Source: Candidatus Moraniibacteriota bacterium (GTDB lineage: Bacteria > Patescibacteria > Paceibacteria > Moranbacterales > UBA2206). From it: a stretch of 64,000 nt of DNA. Location of the stretch: NCBI GenBank assembly GCA_030645735.1, contig JAUSNP010000006.1, forward strand, positions 265,607 to 329,606, read 5' to 3'. The translations under genes were made by a program, and so were the position numbers. Below are positions 43,714 to 51,044 of this stretch, piece by piece (positions within the stretch are counted from its first letter, which is position 1; the number at the start of each line of letters is the position of its first letter). The notes below the pieces were generated by a model. That model did no database searches. It was not told the DNA's origin and was given only the letters and a program-made list of their open reading frames with translations.

Positions 43714-44296
43714 ATACTTCCAAGCGGGAAAATTCTCCAACTTGAATGTTTTCTCCTATTTTACTTATCTTTTCTGTAATCAATTCTCCCACAGTTTGAT
43801 CAGGATTCTTCACAAACGGTTGAGTCAACAAAGAAATTTCTTCACGGAATTTCTTTTCCTTGCCCTCCAAAATCGTTTTCATAATATCTTCCGGTTTTTT
43901 TTCTTCCGCCAATTGCGCTGTCCAAATTTCTCTTTCTTTTTCCACCAATTCAGTTGGGACTTCTTCCGGTTTCAGATATTTTGGAGAGGCTGCTGTGATG
44001 TGCATTGCAATGTCTTGCGCCAAAGCTTTGAATTCCTCATTGCGTCCAACAAAGTCAGTTTCGCAAAGAAGCTTCACAACTGCACCCACACGTCCATTGG
44101 AATGGATATATGATGCAATCACGCCTTCGCCAGCTACTCGATCAGATTTCTTCATGGCTTTTTCCTGGCCTCTTTTTCTCAGAATTTCAATTGCTTTTTG
44201 ATCATCGCCTTGCGCTTCGTCTAATGCCTTTTTAACCTCCACAACTCCAGCACCAGTTCTTTCGCGTAAGTTTTTTATTTGTTCTAATGTACTCAT
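43712..44296 (-). CDS. tsf: Elongation factor Ts
   Basis: Protein of 194 aa that recycles EF-Tu from GDP to GTP. N-terminal UBA-like domain with LRERTGAGVVEVKKALDEAQGD, then EFTs core KLLCETDFVGRNEEFKALAQDIAMHI, and C-terminal LLTQPFVKNPDQTVGELI. I chose ATG 44296 (MSTLEQIKNLRE); a longer frame to 44320 lacks family support. It is shorter than E. coli Ts (283 aa), missing the coiled-coil part, as in many small-genome bacteria. It follows rpsB, the usual partner. Confidence 0.95.
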   Translation of the reverse strand: MSTLEQIKNLRERTGAGVVEVKKALDEAQGDDQKAIEILRKRGQEKAMKKSDRVAGEGVIASYIHSNGRVGAVVKLLCETDFVGRNEEFKALAQDIAMHITAASPKYLKPEEVPTELVEKEREIWTAQLAEEKKPEDIMKTILEGKEKKFREEISLLTQPFVKNPDQTVGELITEKISKIGENIQVGEFSRLEV

Positions 44297-44302
44297 TTTT
44301 TT

Positions 44303-44402
44303 ATACCGATTCGAACCCACGAATGAATGCGAATCTACGAACTTATTTTTTAATTTTTATTCGCGATTATTCGAGCCACATTAGCGTCGATTCGCGAGTT
44401 AT
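44303..44402. repeat. Dispersed intergenic repeat, family C, diverged copy 3
   Basis: It contains CATTAGCGTCGATTCGCGAGTT and several TTCGCGATT/ATTCG words in the gap between rpsB and tsf. Only the 3' half aligns well with copies 1 and 2. Confidence 0.5.
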
Positions 44403-44403
44403 A

Positions 44404-45228
44404 TTATTTAGCTTCTGTTTTAGCAGTAGCTACAGTTTCTTTCATTGTTTTGGCTTTTTCTTTTCCAGCCAAAACTGCTTTTGTTACATAGGCAATCATC
44501 AAACGAAGGGCTGAAACAGCATCTTCATTGGATGGAATTGGATAATCGATGTTGTTTGGATTTACATTGGTGTCAACCAAAGCGATGATTGGAATGTTTC
44601 TTTTCATAGCTTCTTTGATAGCCAAATCATCCTCAATCACACCAGTTACAAAAATTGCCGCTGGAAGTTTCATCATGTTCTTGATTCCACCCATTCTTCG
44701 CTCCAATCTTTCCAATTCCTCAGCAATTTTCATTTGTTCAAATTTGGTATATTTTTCATATTCACCATTTTTGGTTTTCAATTCTCCATCACGCAAGAAT
44801 CTGGTTCGGCCTGACATCACGCCGAAGTTAGTGAAAGTTCCACCCAACCATCGGTCAATCACGAAAGGTGATCCACATTTTCTTGCAGCTGATTCAACTA
44901 ATTTCTTGGCTTGCTTTTTTGTTCCTACAAAAAGGACTTCTTGACCTTCAGAAACAATCTTTTCAATGAAAGTTGAGGCTTCTTGCAATTTAGCAACCGT
45001 CTTTTGCAAATCTAGGATATTTACACCATTTCGAGTACCGAAGATGTATTCATCCATTTTTGGGTTTTTTCTTGATTTTTGGTGTCCGAAATGTACACCA
45101 GCTTTCAACATCGAATTCATATCGATGGTCAAACCGGCAAAATCAAAATCAGCGAAATAGTCTTCGCTGGCCTTTTTTGAAACTGGTTCCACTACAGCAG
45201 TTTCCACTGTTTTCTTTTCCTCTGTCAT
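44404..45228 (-). CDS. rpsB: 30S ribosomal protein S2
   Basis: Protein of 274 aa. Family blocks: MLKAGVHFGHQKSRKNPKMD, YIFGTRNGVNILDLQKT, FVGTKKQAKK, DRWLGGTFTNFGVM, and ALVDTNVNPNNIDYPIPSNED. A variable N-terminal extension of ~30 residues and an Ala/Lys-rich tail are present. An AAGGA site lies ~10 bases before ATG 45228. It is transcribed with tsf from a consensus promoter and has a leader of ~145 bases that could be the S2 autoregulatory site. Confidence 0.96.
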   Translation of the reverse strand: MTEEKKTVETAVVEPVSKKASEDYFADFDFAGLTIDMNSMLKAGVHFGHQKSRKNPKMDEYIFGTRNGVNILDLQKTVAKLQEASTFIEKIVSEGQEVLFVGTKKQAKKLVESAARKCGSPFVIDRWLGGTFTNFGVMSGRTRFLRDGELKTKNGEYEKYTKFEQMKIAEELERLERRMGGIKNMMKLPAAIFVTGVIEDDLAIKEAMKRNIPIIALVDTNVNPNNIDYPIPSNEDAVSALRLMIAYVTKAVLAGKEKAKTMKETVATAKTEAK

Positions 45229-45375
45229 TTTATTGTGTCCTTAATTTATTATTTCCCGTCCCGAGTACTCGGGACTGAGACCGCTACTTTTTGTTTAAAT
45301 TTAGCCCTTATTCCCTCTTTAGCTTGAGCTAGAAAGGGCAGGAATAGGCCCAAAAAGTATGTGTTTTTTATACCT
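45229..45375 (-). promoter_or_regulatory. Structured 5' leader of rpsB
   Basis: The leader contains a perfect 18-base palindrome, GTCCCGAGTACTCGGGAC, about 35 bases before the ATG, and an upstream fold in which CTTATTCCCTC can pair with a GGGAATAAGG-type strand and CCTGCCC-type runs. S2 is known to repress its own operon through the leader in other bacteria; here that is inference. Confidence 0.5.
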
Positions 45376-45379
45376 AGAT

Positions 45380-45408
45380 AGTATATCAGCCCCCTCACCC
45401 CTTGTCAA
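45380..45408 (-). promoter_or_regulatory. Consensus promoter of rpsB-tsf
   Basis: TTGACA (45403-45408) and TATACT (45380-45385) on the minus strand, exactly 17 bp apart. The -35 overlaps the -35 of the divergent rpmE promoter. Confidence 0.9.
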
Positions 45409-45430
45409 TTCCACCTACTCATGCTAGACT
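45402..45430 (+). promoter_or_regulatory. Probable promoter of rpmE, overlapping that of rpsB
   Basis: TTGTCA (45402-45407) and TAGACT (45425-45430) on the plus strand, 17 bp apart, with TG one base before the -10 (TGCTAGACT). The predicted leader is about 75 bases. Confidence 0.65.
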
Positions 45431-45511
45431 CTATAGGTAATTTAAACCACTATTATATAACTATAATCCGTATAAAACAGTTTTGTGCGTGATTTGTAAT
45501 TTTGTAGACAT

Positions 45512-45766
45512 ATGAAAAAGAAGATCCACCCAGAGTACCATGAAGACGCGAAAATCACTTGCGCTTGTGGCAATATTATTGAAACGGGCTCAGTAGTCAA
45601 GGAAATGAAGGTTGACATTTGCAGCGCTTGTCATCCTTTCTACACTGGCAAGAAGAAATCACTCGACACAACTGGTCGCGTTGATCGCTTCAAGAAGCTG
45701 GCTGAAAAAGCTGAAGCTAAAAAAATTGTCAAGAAAACAACTCGAGTTTCAAAAAACAAGAAATAA
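45512..45766 (+). CDS. rpmE: 50S ribosomal protein L31
   Basis: Protein of 84 aa. Start MKKKIHPEYHEDAKITCACG, Cys residues CAC and CSAC (zinc-type L31), and the signature SACHPFYTGKKK with DTTGRVDRFKK. A Lys/Ala-rich tail of ~20 residues follows. It is divergent from rpsB, lies upstream of prfA and prmC as in many bacteria (with extra genes between), and ends at a clear terminator. Confidence 0.95.
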   Translation: MKKKIHPEYHEDAKITCACGNIIETGSVVKEMKVDICSACHPFYTGKKKSLDTTGRVDRFKKLAEKAEAKKIVKKTTRVSKNKK

Positions 45767-45781
45767 TCTCACTTCGATATC

Positions 45782-45811
45782 AAAAAACTCATCCGCAAGG
45801 GTGAGTTTTTT
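45782..45811 (+). terminator. Rho-independent terminator of rpmE
   Basis: AAAAAACTCA pairs with TGAGTTTTTT around a small inner stem (TCC...GG-type), and a T-run of six follows. Confidence 0.88.
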
Positions 45812-45834
45812 GATTACACGTCATTTTTATTTCA

Positions 45835-46041
45835 TAAAAATTACGGTTTGTCCATTTTCTTTGGCAGCAAAGAAAGTGGACGAAAAGAAACTGCTGCCCA
45901 GACTCGTGCTGTCTAAATTTCTAGCGTACTCGCTAAAATTCCAATAAGAACGCTAAAAGGAAAACTAGTATGTAATTTCTTAACGCTCGTGCGCTGAAAT
46001 TTAGAAACGCACTTCGTTATGGGCGAAAGTTTTTTTTAAAT
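45835..46041 (-). repeat. ~200-bp dispersed repeat, family B, copy 1 (reversed)
   Basis: On the minus strand the order is AGTGCGTTTCTAAATTT, GAGCGTTAAGAAAT, CTTTTAGCG, TTTTAGCGAG, AATTTAGACAGCAC and a terminal palindrome CTTTCTTTGCTGCCAAAG. The same order is found on the plus strand at 50489-50705. The two copies therefore form an inverted pair around 46.0-50.5 kb. Confidence 0.8.
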
Positions 46042-46941
46042 TTTAAATATTAATTCGGCCGTCATTCCCTGTTTACGTTTGCGGTGCTTGATGGCACCTA
46101 GGAAGTGCGATTCTTTTTCAGTGAAACCAACTGAGACAATTAGATTTTGCCATCGTTCTATTGATTTATATTGCATTGTCCAAGGCATGTAGGTGTTTTG
46201 TAGATTCATCAACCAATCATTGATGAACAAAAATTTTATTTTGTCTTCTGGGGACAACTGCAAGAAATCAGCGGTCACCTCTGACATTTGCAAATTGAAT
46301 TTGGCCAAATATTTTTCGATTTCTTCCACTTCACAATTTGTCTCCGGAAAAGATTCTTCAAAAACGATTAGTTTCCCATCTGCCTTCAAAACCCGCCTGA
46401 GTTCTGCAAAAATCCCCTGCGACTCCTGCTCACTTTTCAAATGATGCAAAACCAGTTTGATTGTCACCAGATCCACTGACGCATCTACAATTTCACTCAG
46501 ACTTCGGTGAAATTCAATGCGGGTGTCCAGCCCATTCAAAACCGGCTGGCTCTTCAAATCAATTCCAATCAATTTTTTGATCTCCAAATTTTTCTCAGCC
46601 ATGTTTTTCAAAAACGCCAATTTGCCACAACCGAAATCCAACATCGTTTCCACACCCCGCAAATCCTCTTCAATCATTTCCAAAAACATATCCCCTGGCT
46701 TGCCCAAGTCCAAGCTGTCATCGCGAAACTCTTTCAACTTTTTTTGATACAACTTGTTGATTTCTCGATTCGATCCAAGATTTTTGATTTCCGCAAAAAA
46801 CGCTTCCACAAATTTTTCTGGGTCAATCAGATTTTCATGATTGGCAACCCAATGTTTTTTGAGCACAGCCAAAATATCCTTGGATGCCAAAATATCCAGA
46901 GGGTTTTTCAGTATTTCAGAATCAACAATATTCTTTAGCAT
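46036..46941 (-). CDS. Class I SAM-dependent methyltransferase
   Basis: Protein of 301 aa. A helical N-terminal ~95 residues is followed by a Rossmann methyltransferase core: motif I LDFGCGKLAF, motif II region LIGIDLKSQP, and post-motif VTIKLVLHHLK with FAELRRVLKADGKLIVFEE. The HHL after motif IV is typical of small-molecule methyltransferases (UbiE/methyltransferase 11 type). The substrate is unknown. Its 3' end runs into the family B repeat. The gene lies opposite prfA and rpmE, so it looks inserted into the rpmE-prfA-prmC group. Confidence 0.85.
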   Translation of the reverse strand: MLKNIVDSEILKNPLDILASKDILAVLKKHWVANHENLIDPEKFVEAFFAEIKNLGSNREINKLYQKKLKEFRDDSLDLGKPGDMFLEMIEEDLRGVETMLDFGCGKLAFLKNMAEKNLEIKKLIGIDLKSQPVLNGLDTRIEFHRSLSEIVDASVDLVTIKLVLHHLKSEQESQGIFAELRRVLKADGKLIVFEESFPETNCEVEEIEKYLAKFNLQMSEVTADFLQLSPEDKIKFLFINDWLMNLQNTYMPWTMQYKSIERWQNLIVSVGFTEKESHFLGAIKHRKRKQGMTAELIFKI

Positions 46942-46950
46942 AAATCAGTT

Positions 46951-47505
46951 CTATTTTTTAGTTGCCAAGACATCCATATCACTAGCATCATGAACTGCTT
47001 CAATTATAGACTGCAATTTATTTCTTATTTCATTCTCGTCACCAGTCCTTGGTATATTTGGCACAACTCCTGGCCTACCAGAAAGCGACCCGTCATTATC
47101 TCTGAAGAATCTAAATAACAATTTTGCCGACCAACCAATTTCCATTATCTTATCAAAATGTTCTCTTTCGTGTTCAACAAGTTCCTGAGCTAACTCCTTA
47201 TTATGCAATAGATCTGCTAGAAATTCCCTCATTTCATCCAAGCCACTAAGTTCAATCTCCCCTGGTTTTAAAATTCCAAATTGCGTTGAGTCATTAGCAT
47301 TAAATTCTTGTAAGCTTATGCGTCCATGAATAAAATTATTTACCGACATAGCAGATTCTTTATCTTCTGCTTCAACCTCAATGAGTTGTCGCGCCTCTTT
47401 CTTTGCTAAAAGAGTTCTAGCTACTAAATTTTGCAAATCCTCCTTTTCTACAAATGCATCTTTCTTACTTGGCTTATCATACATATTCACATGTGGTATT
47501 TCCAT
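46951..47505 (-). CDS. Hypothetical protein with an HExxH motif, 184 aa
   Basis: No signal or membrane segment is seen. The central helix reads LAQELVEHEREHFDKIMEIGW and contains HEREH, an HExxH arrangement like that of zinc metalloproteases, with acidic residues around it. The N-terminal third is charged and helical, and the C-terminal part has GRPGVVPNIPRTGDENEI. I do not recognise the family, and a chance HExxH is possible. It starts 9 bp before the methyltransferase gene on the same strand and is probably co-transcribed. Confidence 0.65.
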   Translation of the reverse strand: MEIPHVNMYDKPSKKDAFVEKEDLQNLVARTLLAKKEARQLIEVEAEDKESAMSVNNFIHGRISLQEFNANDSTQFGILKPGEIELSGLDEMREFLADLLHNKELAQELVEHEREHFDKIMEIGWSAKLLFRFFRDNDGSLSGRPGVVPNIPRTGDENEIRNKLQSIIEAVHDASDMDVLATKK

Positions 47506-47633
47506 AAAAGTAGTTATTAAATAAATTAGATATTTTCACAAACCAATGTAATCTTTTTGACTTTATACCCTTAATAAAGTATAATCTACTAAGGTTTGAA
47601 TGTAAATCAGACTATTTTAAAATAACAAAAAAC

Positions 47634-48695
47634 ATGAATCCGATTGCACTGGAAGTCAAAAAAGAATATGCCGAAATCGAAGCTCAGCTCAACTCGCCTG
47701 AGTTGCTTTCTGATATGCCAAAAATGGCCAAACTTGGCAAACGCCAAGCGGAGTTAGCTGACACGATGCGCCTCATTCAAGAAATGGAAACGATTGAAAA
47801 GAATATGAAAGACAATGCTGGCCTCATCAATGCAGATGAAGATGCTGAGATGAAACAAATGGCTATGGATGAAAACGTTCAACTGGCGCAAAGAAAAGAG
47901 CAAGTCGAAAAAGACTTGGAAGAATTGCTCATTCCCAAAGATCCCAACGATGACAAGAATATCATCGTGGAAATCCGTGCCGGTGCGGGTGGCGATGAAT
48001 CAGCCTTGTTTTCGGCCGAACTTTTTCGCATGTATTCACGCTTGGCTGAAAAAAATGGTTGGCGTGTGGTTTTGCTCAACTCCAATGTCAATGGCGTAGG
48101 CGGATATAAGGAAGTCACTTTTGAAATCAATGGTTTCGGTGTCTATGGCAAAATGAAATTTGAATCCGGCGTACATCGTGTGCAAAGAATCCCAGAAACA
48201 GAAAAGAATGGTCGCGTTCACACCTCCACTTCCACGGTAGCTGTTTTGCCTGAAGCGGAAGAAATGGATTTCAAATTGGATGACAACGACATTCGCGTAG
48301 ACACTTTCTGTTCATCTGGTCCGGGCGGTCAATCAGTCAACACCACCAAGAGCGCTGTGCGCTTGACTCACATTCCCACAGGCCTGATTGTTTCCTGCCA
48401 AGATGAAAAATCACAAATCAAGAACAAAGAAAAGGCCATGAAAGTTTTGCGTTCTCGCCTCTTGCAATTGGAAGAAGATCGTCGCGCCAAAGAATTGGGC
48501 GACGCGCGACGCGATCAAATTGGCACCGGTGACCGCAGTGAAAAAATCAGAACTTATAACTTCCCGCAAGACCGCATCACCGACCACCGCATCAAACAAA
48601 ACTGGAGCAACATTCATGGTGTCATGGAAGGCAATTTGGATGAAATTATCAAAGCCTTGGCTGAAGAAGAAAGAAAACTAAAAATGCAACAATAA
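47634..48695 (+). CDS. prfA: Peptide chain release factor 1
   Basis: Protein of 353 aa that ends translation at UAA and UAG. The catalytic GGQ is in TFCSSGPGGQSVNTTKSAV, and the conserved AGAGGDESALF, GVHRVQRIPETEKNGRVHTSTSTV and DHRIKQNWSN blocks are typical of RF1. With UGA also used as stop, an RF2 must exist elsewhere. Start ATG 47634 has no Shine-Dalgarno site. It is the usual partner of rpmE and prmC, but here one small SD-bearing gene separates it from prmC. Confidence 0.95.
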   Translation: MNPIALEVKKEYAEIEAQLNSPELLSDMPKMAKLGKRQAELADTMRLIQEMETIEKNMKDNAGLINADEDAEMKQMAMDENVQLAQRKEQVEKDLEELLIPKDPNDDKNIIVEIRAGAGGDESALFSAELFRMYSRLAEKNGWRVVLLNSNVNGVGGYKEVTFEINGFGVYGKMKFESGVHRVQRIPETEKNGRVHTSTSTVAVLPEAEEMDFKLDDNDIRVDTFCSSGPGGQSVNTTKSAVRLTHIPTGLIVSCQDEKSQIKNKEKAMKVLRSRLLQLEEDRRAKELGDARRDQIGTGDRSEKIRTYNFPQDRITDHRIKQNWSNIHGVMEGNLDEIIKALAEEERKLKMQQ

Positions 48696-48793
48696 AAATA
48701 AAAAAAATAATCACTTTTGAGTTCTTATTTTTTATATACACAAATTCTAGGATTTAATTTAAAATTCTGGAAACAACATTGGGGAGATGAAAA

Positions 48794-49096
48794 ATGTCAG
48801 GAGGAAAGAAAAAGCTGGTTACACCTATTTGGGGAAATCCTTTTGAGGTCGACATATCCAATGAGGCCTGTGGCAAATTCGAATTTGTACACAACGATAT
48901 TACGCAACATTTTGTGCACGGTCAAGTCTTTAAACATCCACAACACGGAACTGGAGTTGTGGAGGGAGTTGCATCCTCAGTAGGCGGACCAGATCCTGGG
49001 CCTAATGTCCTTTGGATAATCTTTGAAGAGGATGTGAAAAAATGTGGGAAATTGGTCGTATCCTTCTGCGCCGAAATCAAGGAAGTTTCTAAATGA
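48794..49096 (+). CDS. Small orphan protein with CarD/Tudor-like strand pattern, 100 aa
   Basis: The C-terminal ~55 residues show HGQVFKHPQHGTGVVEGVA followed by VLWIIFEEDVKKCGK, the pattern seen in small beta-barrel modules such as CarD/Tudor (VxHxxxGxGxV ... vxF). The N-terminal part (KKLVTPIWGNPFEVDI) is not recognised. A GGGGAGA site lies just before ATG 48794, and a strong terminator follows at 49114. It is a single-gene unit inserted between prfA and prmC. Function unknown; nucleic-acid or RNA-polymerase binding would be a guess from the fold pattern. Confidence 0.7.
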   Translation: MSGGKKKLVTPIWGNPFEVDISNEACGKFEFVHNDITQHFVHGQVFKHPQHGTGVVEGVASSVGGPDPGPNVLWIIFEEDVKKCGKLVVSFCAEIKEVSK

Positions 49097-49113
49097 AGCT
49101 TTACCGCTTCAAG

Positions 49114-49150
49114 AACCGCCAAGAACCTAAATGGTTCCAGGCGGTTTTTT
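49114..49150 (+). terminator. Rho-independent terminator of the 100-aa gene
   Basis: Stem AACCGCC/GGCGGTT with an inner AACC/GGTT pair and six T after it. Confidence 0.92.
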
Positions 49151-49165
49151 ATTTAAAAATAGATA

Positions 49166-49507
49166 TCAGATATTCATCAACACCACACCCACCATTGCCA
49201 AGCTAATTCCAACCCCCTGTGTCAGGGAGATTTTTTCACCAAAGATAAGCAGGCCAGATAGGATAATTGTCAGTGAATAGAAAACGATATGGATGTTGCC
49301 CGCAATGCTCAAGTCCCAGTGACGTCGAAAGACAAAAATGAAAAAAGAAACTTGCACCAAAATCAGAAGCAGAATCACTGCCATCCATGGGCTTTTGAGC
49401 GCTGACCAGAAACTGCCAGTCAAAGCAATTCTTTTGATCAATGAATCAGCAATACCCACCGACACGCCAGCCATAATCACTGCCAATAATTGTAGAATAT
49501 TCGGCAT
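49166..49507 (-). CDS. Four-helix EamA/SMR-type membrane protein
   Basis: Protein of 113 aa with four hydrophobic helices: LQLLAVIMAGVSVGIADSLI, WMAVILLLILVQVSFFIFV, IHIVFYSLTIILSGLLIFG and TQGVGISLAMVGVVLMNI. The third and fourth helices with FGEKISLTQGVGI match the end of drug/metabolite (EamA, SMR) transporters, so it could be a dimeric small transporter. The substrate is unknown. It lies between two plus-strand genes. Confidence 0.75.
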   Translation of the reverse strand: MPNILQLLAVIMAGVSVGIADSLIKRIALTGSFWSALKSPWMAVILLLILVQVSFFIFVFRRHWDLSIAGNIHIVFYSLTIILSGLLIFGEKISLTQGVGISLAMVGVVLMNI

Positions 49508-49580
49508 AAATTTGTCTGTTACACGAAGTTATGATATTGTTTAGCCTGTAATTTACTATGCTCATAGTAACATAAATCAG

Positions 49581-50489
49581 ATGCAAATCGAAACTATTGG
49601 TGACCTGCAAAAAGAATACTTTGGCAAAATCGATCATCTCGATTTGGATTTGATTGTGGCGCATTCAATCAAAAAAACTCGGGAATTCGTGATGTCACAT
49701 CCCGAACACAAGCCCACAGGCGCCCAATTGGCCAAAATCAAGACATTTGCCCAGCGAAGGGCCAAACACGAGCCCTTGGCCTATATTTTGGGTCACAAAG
49801 AGTTCTTCGGCCTGAATTTCAAAGTTTCGCCGGATACCCTGATTCCCCGACCGGAAACGGAGTTGCTCGTTGAACTCGCAATGCAAAACGTGGAACGTGA
49901 AACACAAAACGCAAAATCGTTACACGATATGCGTTACACGATATGTGACATCGGCACTGGCAGTGGGAATATAATAATCTCAGTTGCAAAAACAATGACC
50001 ATTGACCGATTACCGATGATCAACTTTTTTGCTATCGACATTTCCAAAGAGGCTTTGAAGATTGCCAAACAAAATGCCAAGATCAACGCAATTTCTGACA
50101 AAATAAAATTTATCCATGGAAATCTATTAGATCCAATTATAAAAAATCCTACCAACTACCAACTACCAACTACCAACTTAGTTATTCTGGCTAATCTTCC
50201 CTACCTCTCTCAAGAGATTTATTCCGCCACCCTGCCCAATGTCAAAAAGTTTGAACCCAAGTCCGCCCTCTGGAGCGCCAAAGAAGGTTTGGATCATTAT
50301 GAAAAATTATTACAACAAATTGCAGAGCTAAAATCGTGTTATATATTTCATGTTTCATGTTTCATGGAAATTAGCCCCGAACAAAAAACCAAACTTCCCA
50401 AAATTATCAAAAAGCATCTTCCTCAAGCAAAAACACAATTCCACAAAGACTTAGCTGGCAAGTGGAGAGTTTGTGCAATTAAAGTTTAA
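49581..50489 (+). CDS. prmC: Release factor glutamine methyltransferase
   Basis: Protein of 302 aa that methylates the Gln of the GGQ motif in release factors. Blocks: RAKHEPLAYILGHKEFFGL, DTLIPRPETELLVELA, motif I ICDIGTGSGNIII, and the catalytic loop as ANLPY (NPPY in most bacteria, NLPY is an accepted variant). It carries three repeat-coded insertions: NVERETQNAKSLHDMRY (49888-49950), NPTNYQLPTTN (50150-50178) and HVSCFM (50342-50368), which make it longer than the usual ~280 residues. It belongs with prfA, its substrate's gene. Confidence 0.92.
   Translation: MQIETIGDLQKEYFGKIDHLDLDLIVAHSIKKTREFVMSHPEHKPTGAQLAKIKTFAQRRAKHEPLAYILGHKEFFGLNFKVSPDTLIPRPETELLVELAMQNVERETQNAKSLHDMRYTICDIGTGSGNIIISVAKTMTIDRLPMINFFAIDISKEALKIAKQNAKINAISDKIKFIHGNLLDPIIKNPTNYQLPTTNLVILANLPYLSQEIYSATLPNVKKFEPKSALWSAKEGLDHYEKLLQQIAELKSCYIFHVSCFMEISPEQKTKLPKIIKKHLPQAKTQFHKDLAGKWRVCAIKV
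49888..49950. repeat. Repeat-coded insertion 1 in prmC
   Basis: Words AACGTGGAACGTG, CACAAAACGCAAAA and a tandem pair of GTTACACGATATG lie in frame between the PRPETELL block and motif I. The AACGTGGAACG word also occurs upstream of rpmG. Confidence 0.75.
50150..50178. repeat. Repeat-coded insertion 2 in prmC
   Basis: The 7-base word CTACCAA is repeated four times (ACCAACTACCAACTACCAAC), in frame, coding TNYQLPTTN just before the NLPY strand. Confidence 0.8.
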
Positions 50490-50758
50490 AATTTAAAAAA
50501 ATAAATCCGCGCCTTGGCGTTAGTGCGTTTCTAAATTCCAGATTGTGAGCGTTAAGAAATTTTTCGCTGCTCCTCTTAGCGGAAAGTCGTCCCTAAAATT
50601 TTAGTGAGCAATCTGAGAATTTAGACAGCACAAGCCGGCGCCGGCGGTTTCTTTTTGCCACTTTCTTTGCCGCCAAAGAAAATGGCGAACTGTTTTCTTT
50701 GCTGCCAAAGAAAATGGACACTCTGTTCTTTTGCTGCCAAAAGAAAGTTAGAGCTGAA
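50489..50758 (+). repeat. ~200-bp dispersed repeat, family B, copy 2, with tandem palindromic tail
   Basis: The same blocks as in 45835-46041 run on the plus strand. The end is extended by three tandem near-palindromes of ~32 bp: CTTTCTTTGCCGCCAAAGAAA (around 50682), TTTTCTTTGCTGCCAAAGAA (around 50713) and TTCTTTTGCTGCCAAAAGAA (around 50735). The first stretch CGCGCCTTGGCGTTAGTGCG also recurs at 51389-51430. The gap 50490-50888 holds no gene apart from this repeat and the terminator that follows. Confidence 0.8.
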
Positions 50759-50762
50759 AATC

Positions 50763-50789
50763 AAAAACCCGCATGTTAGCGGGTTTTTG
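50763..50789. terminator. Terminator between prmC/repeat B and the histone-like gene
   Basis: AAAAACCCGC/GCGGGTTTTT-type stem with loop ATGTTA, flanked by A- and T-runs; it can act in both directions. Confidence 0.8.
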
Positions 50790-50888
50790 ATATGCTTTTA
50801 AGTTAATCATTCAGGAACACTTATTCTGCCGGTACCAGCAAGATACTTGTTCTAGTAGATTAGTTAAAAGTTGATAGTTTATCTAAGA

Positions 50889-51044
50889 CTATTTCTTTTT
50901 CTTTTTTGCTACAACTTTCTTTTTAGCTACTTTCTTTACTGCCTTTTTAGCTACTTTTTTTACAGCTTTTTTTGCAACTTTTTTTACTGCCTTTTTTACA
51001 GCTTTTTTTGCAACTTTTTTTACTGCTTTCTTTTTTGCTGCCAT
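50889..51044 (-). CDS. Histone H1-like Lys/Ala-rich protein, 51 aa
   Basis: The minus-strand frame codes MAAKKKAVKKVAKKAVKK and further KKVAKKAVKK units and ends VVAKKKKK. Nothing but Lys, Ala and Val follows the start, about half of it Lys. The pattern AVKKVAKK matches the C-terminal tails of bacterial histone H1-like DNA-binding proteins; a role in nucleoid packing is likely by analogy. AAGGAAGG lies ahead of ATG 51044. Its 5' region is nearly the same as that of the divergent gene at 51730. A terminator follows at 50763-50789. The DNA is itself a near-repeat, so its length may vary between strains. Confidence 0.8.
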   Translation of the reverse strand: MAAKKKAVKKVAKKAVKKAVKKVAKKAVKKVAKKAVKKVAKKKVVAKKKKK

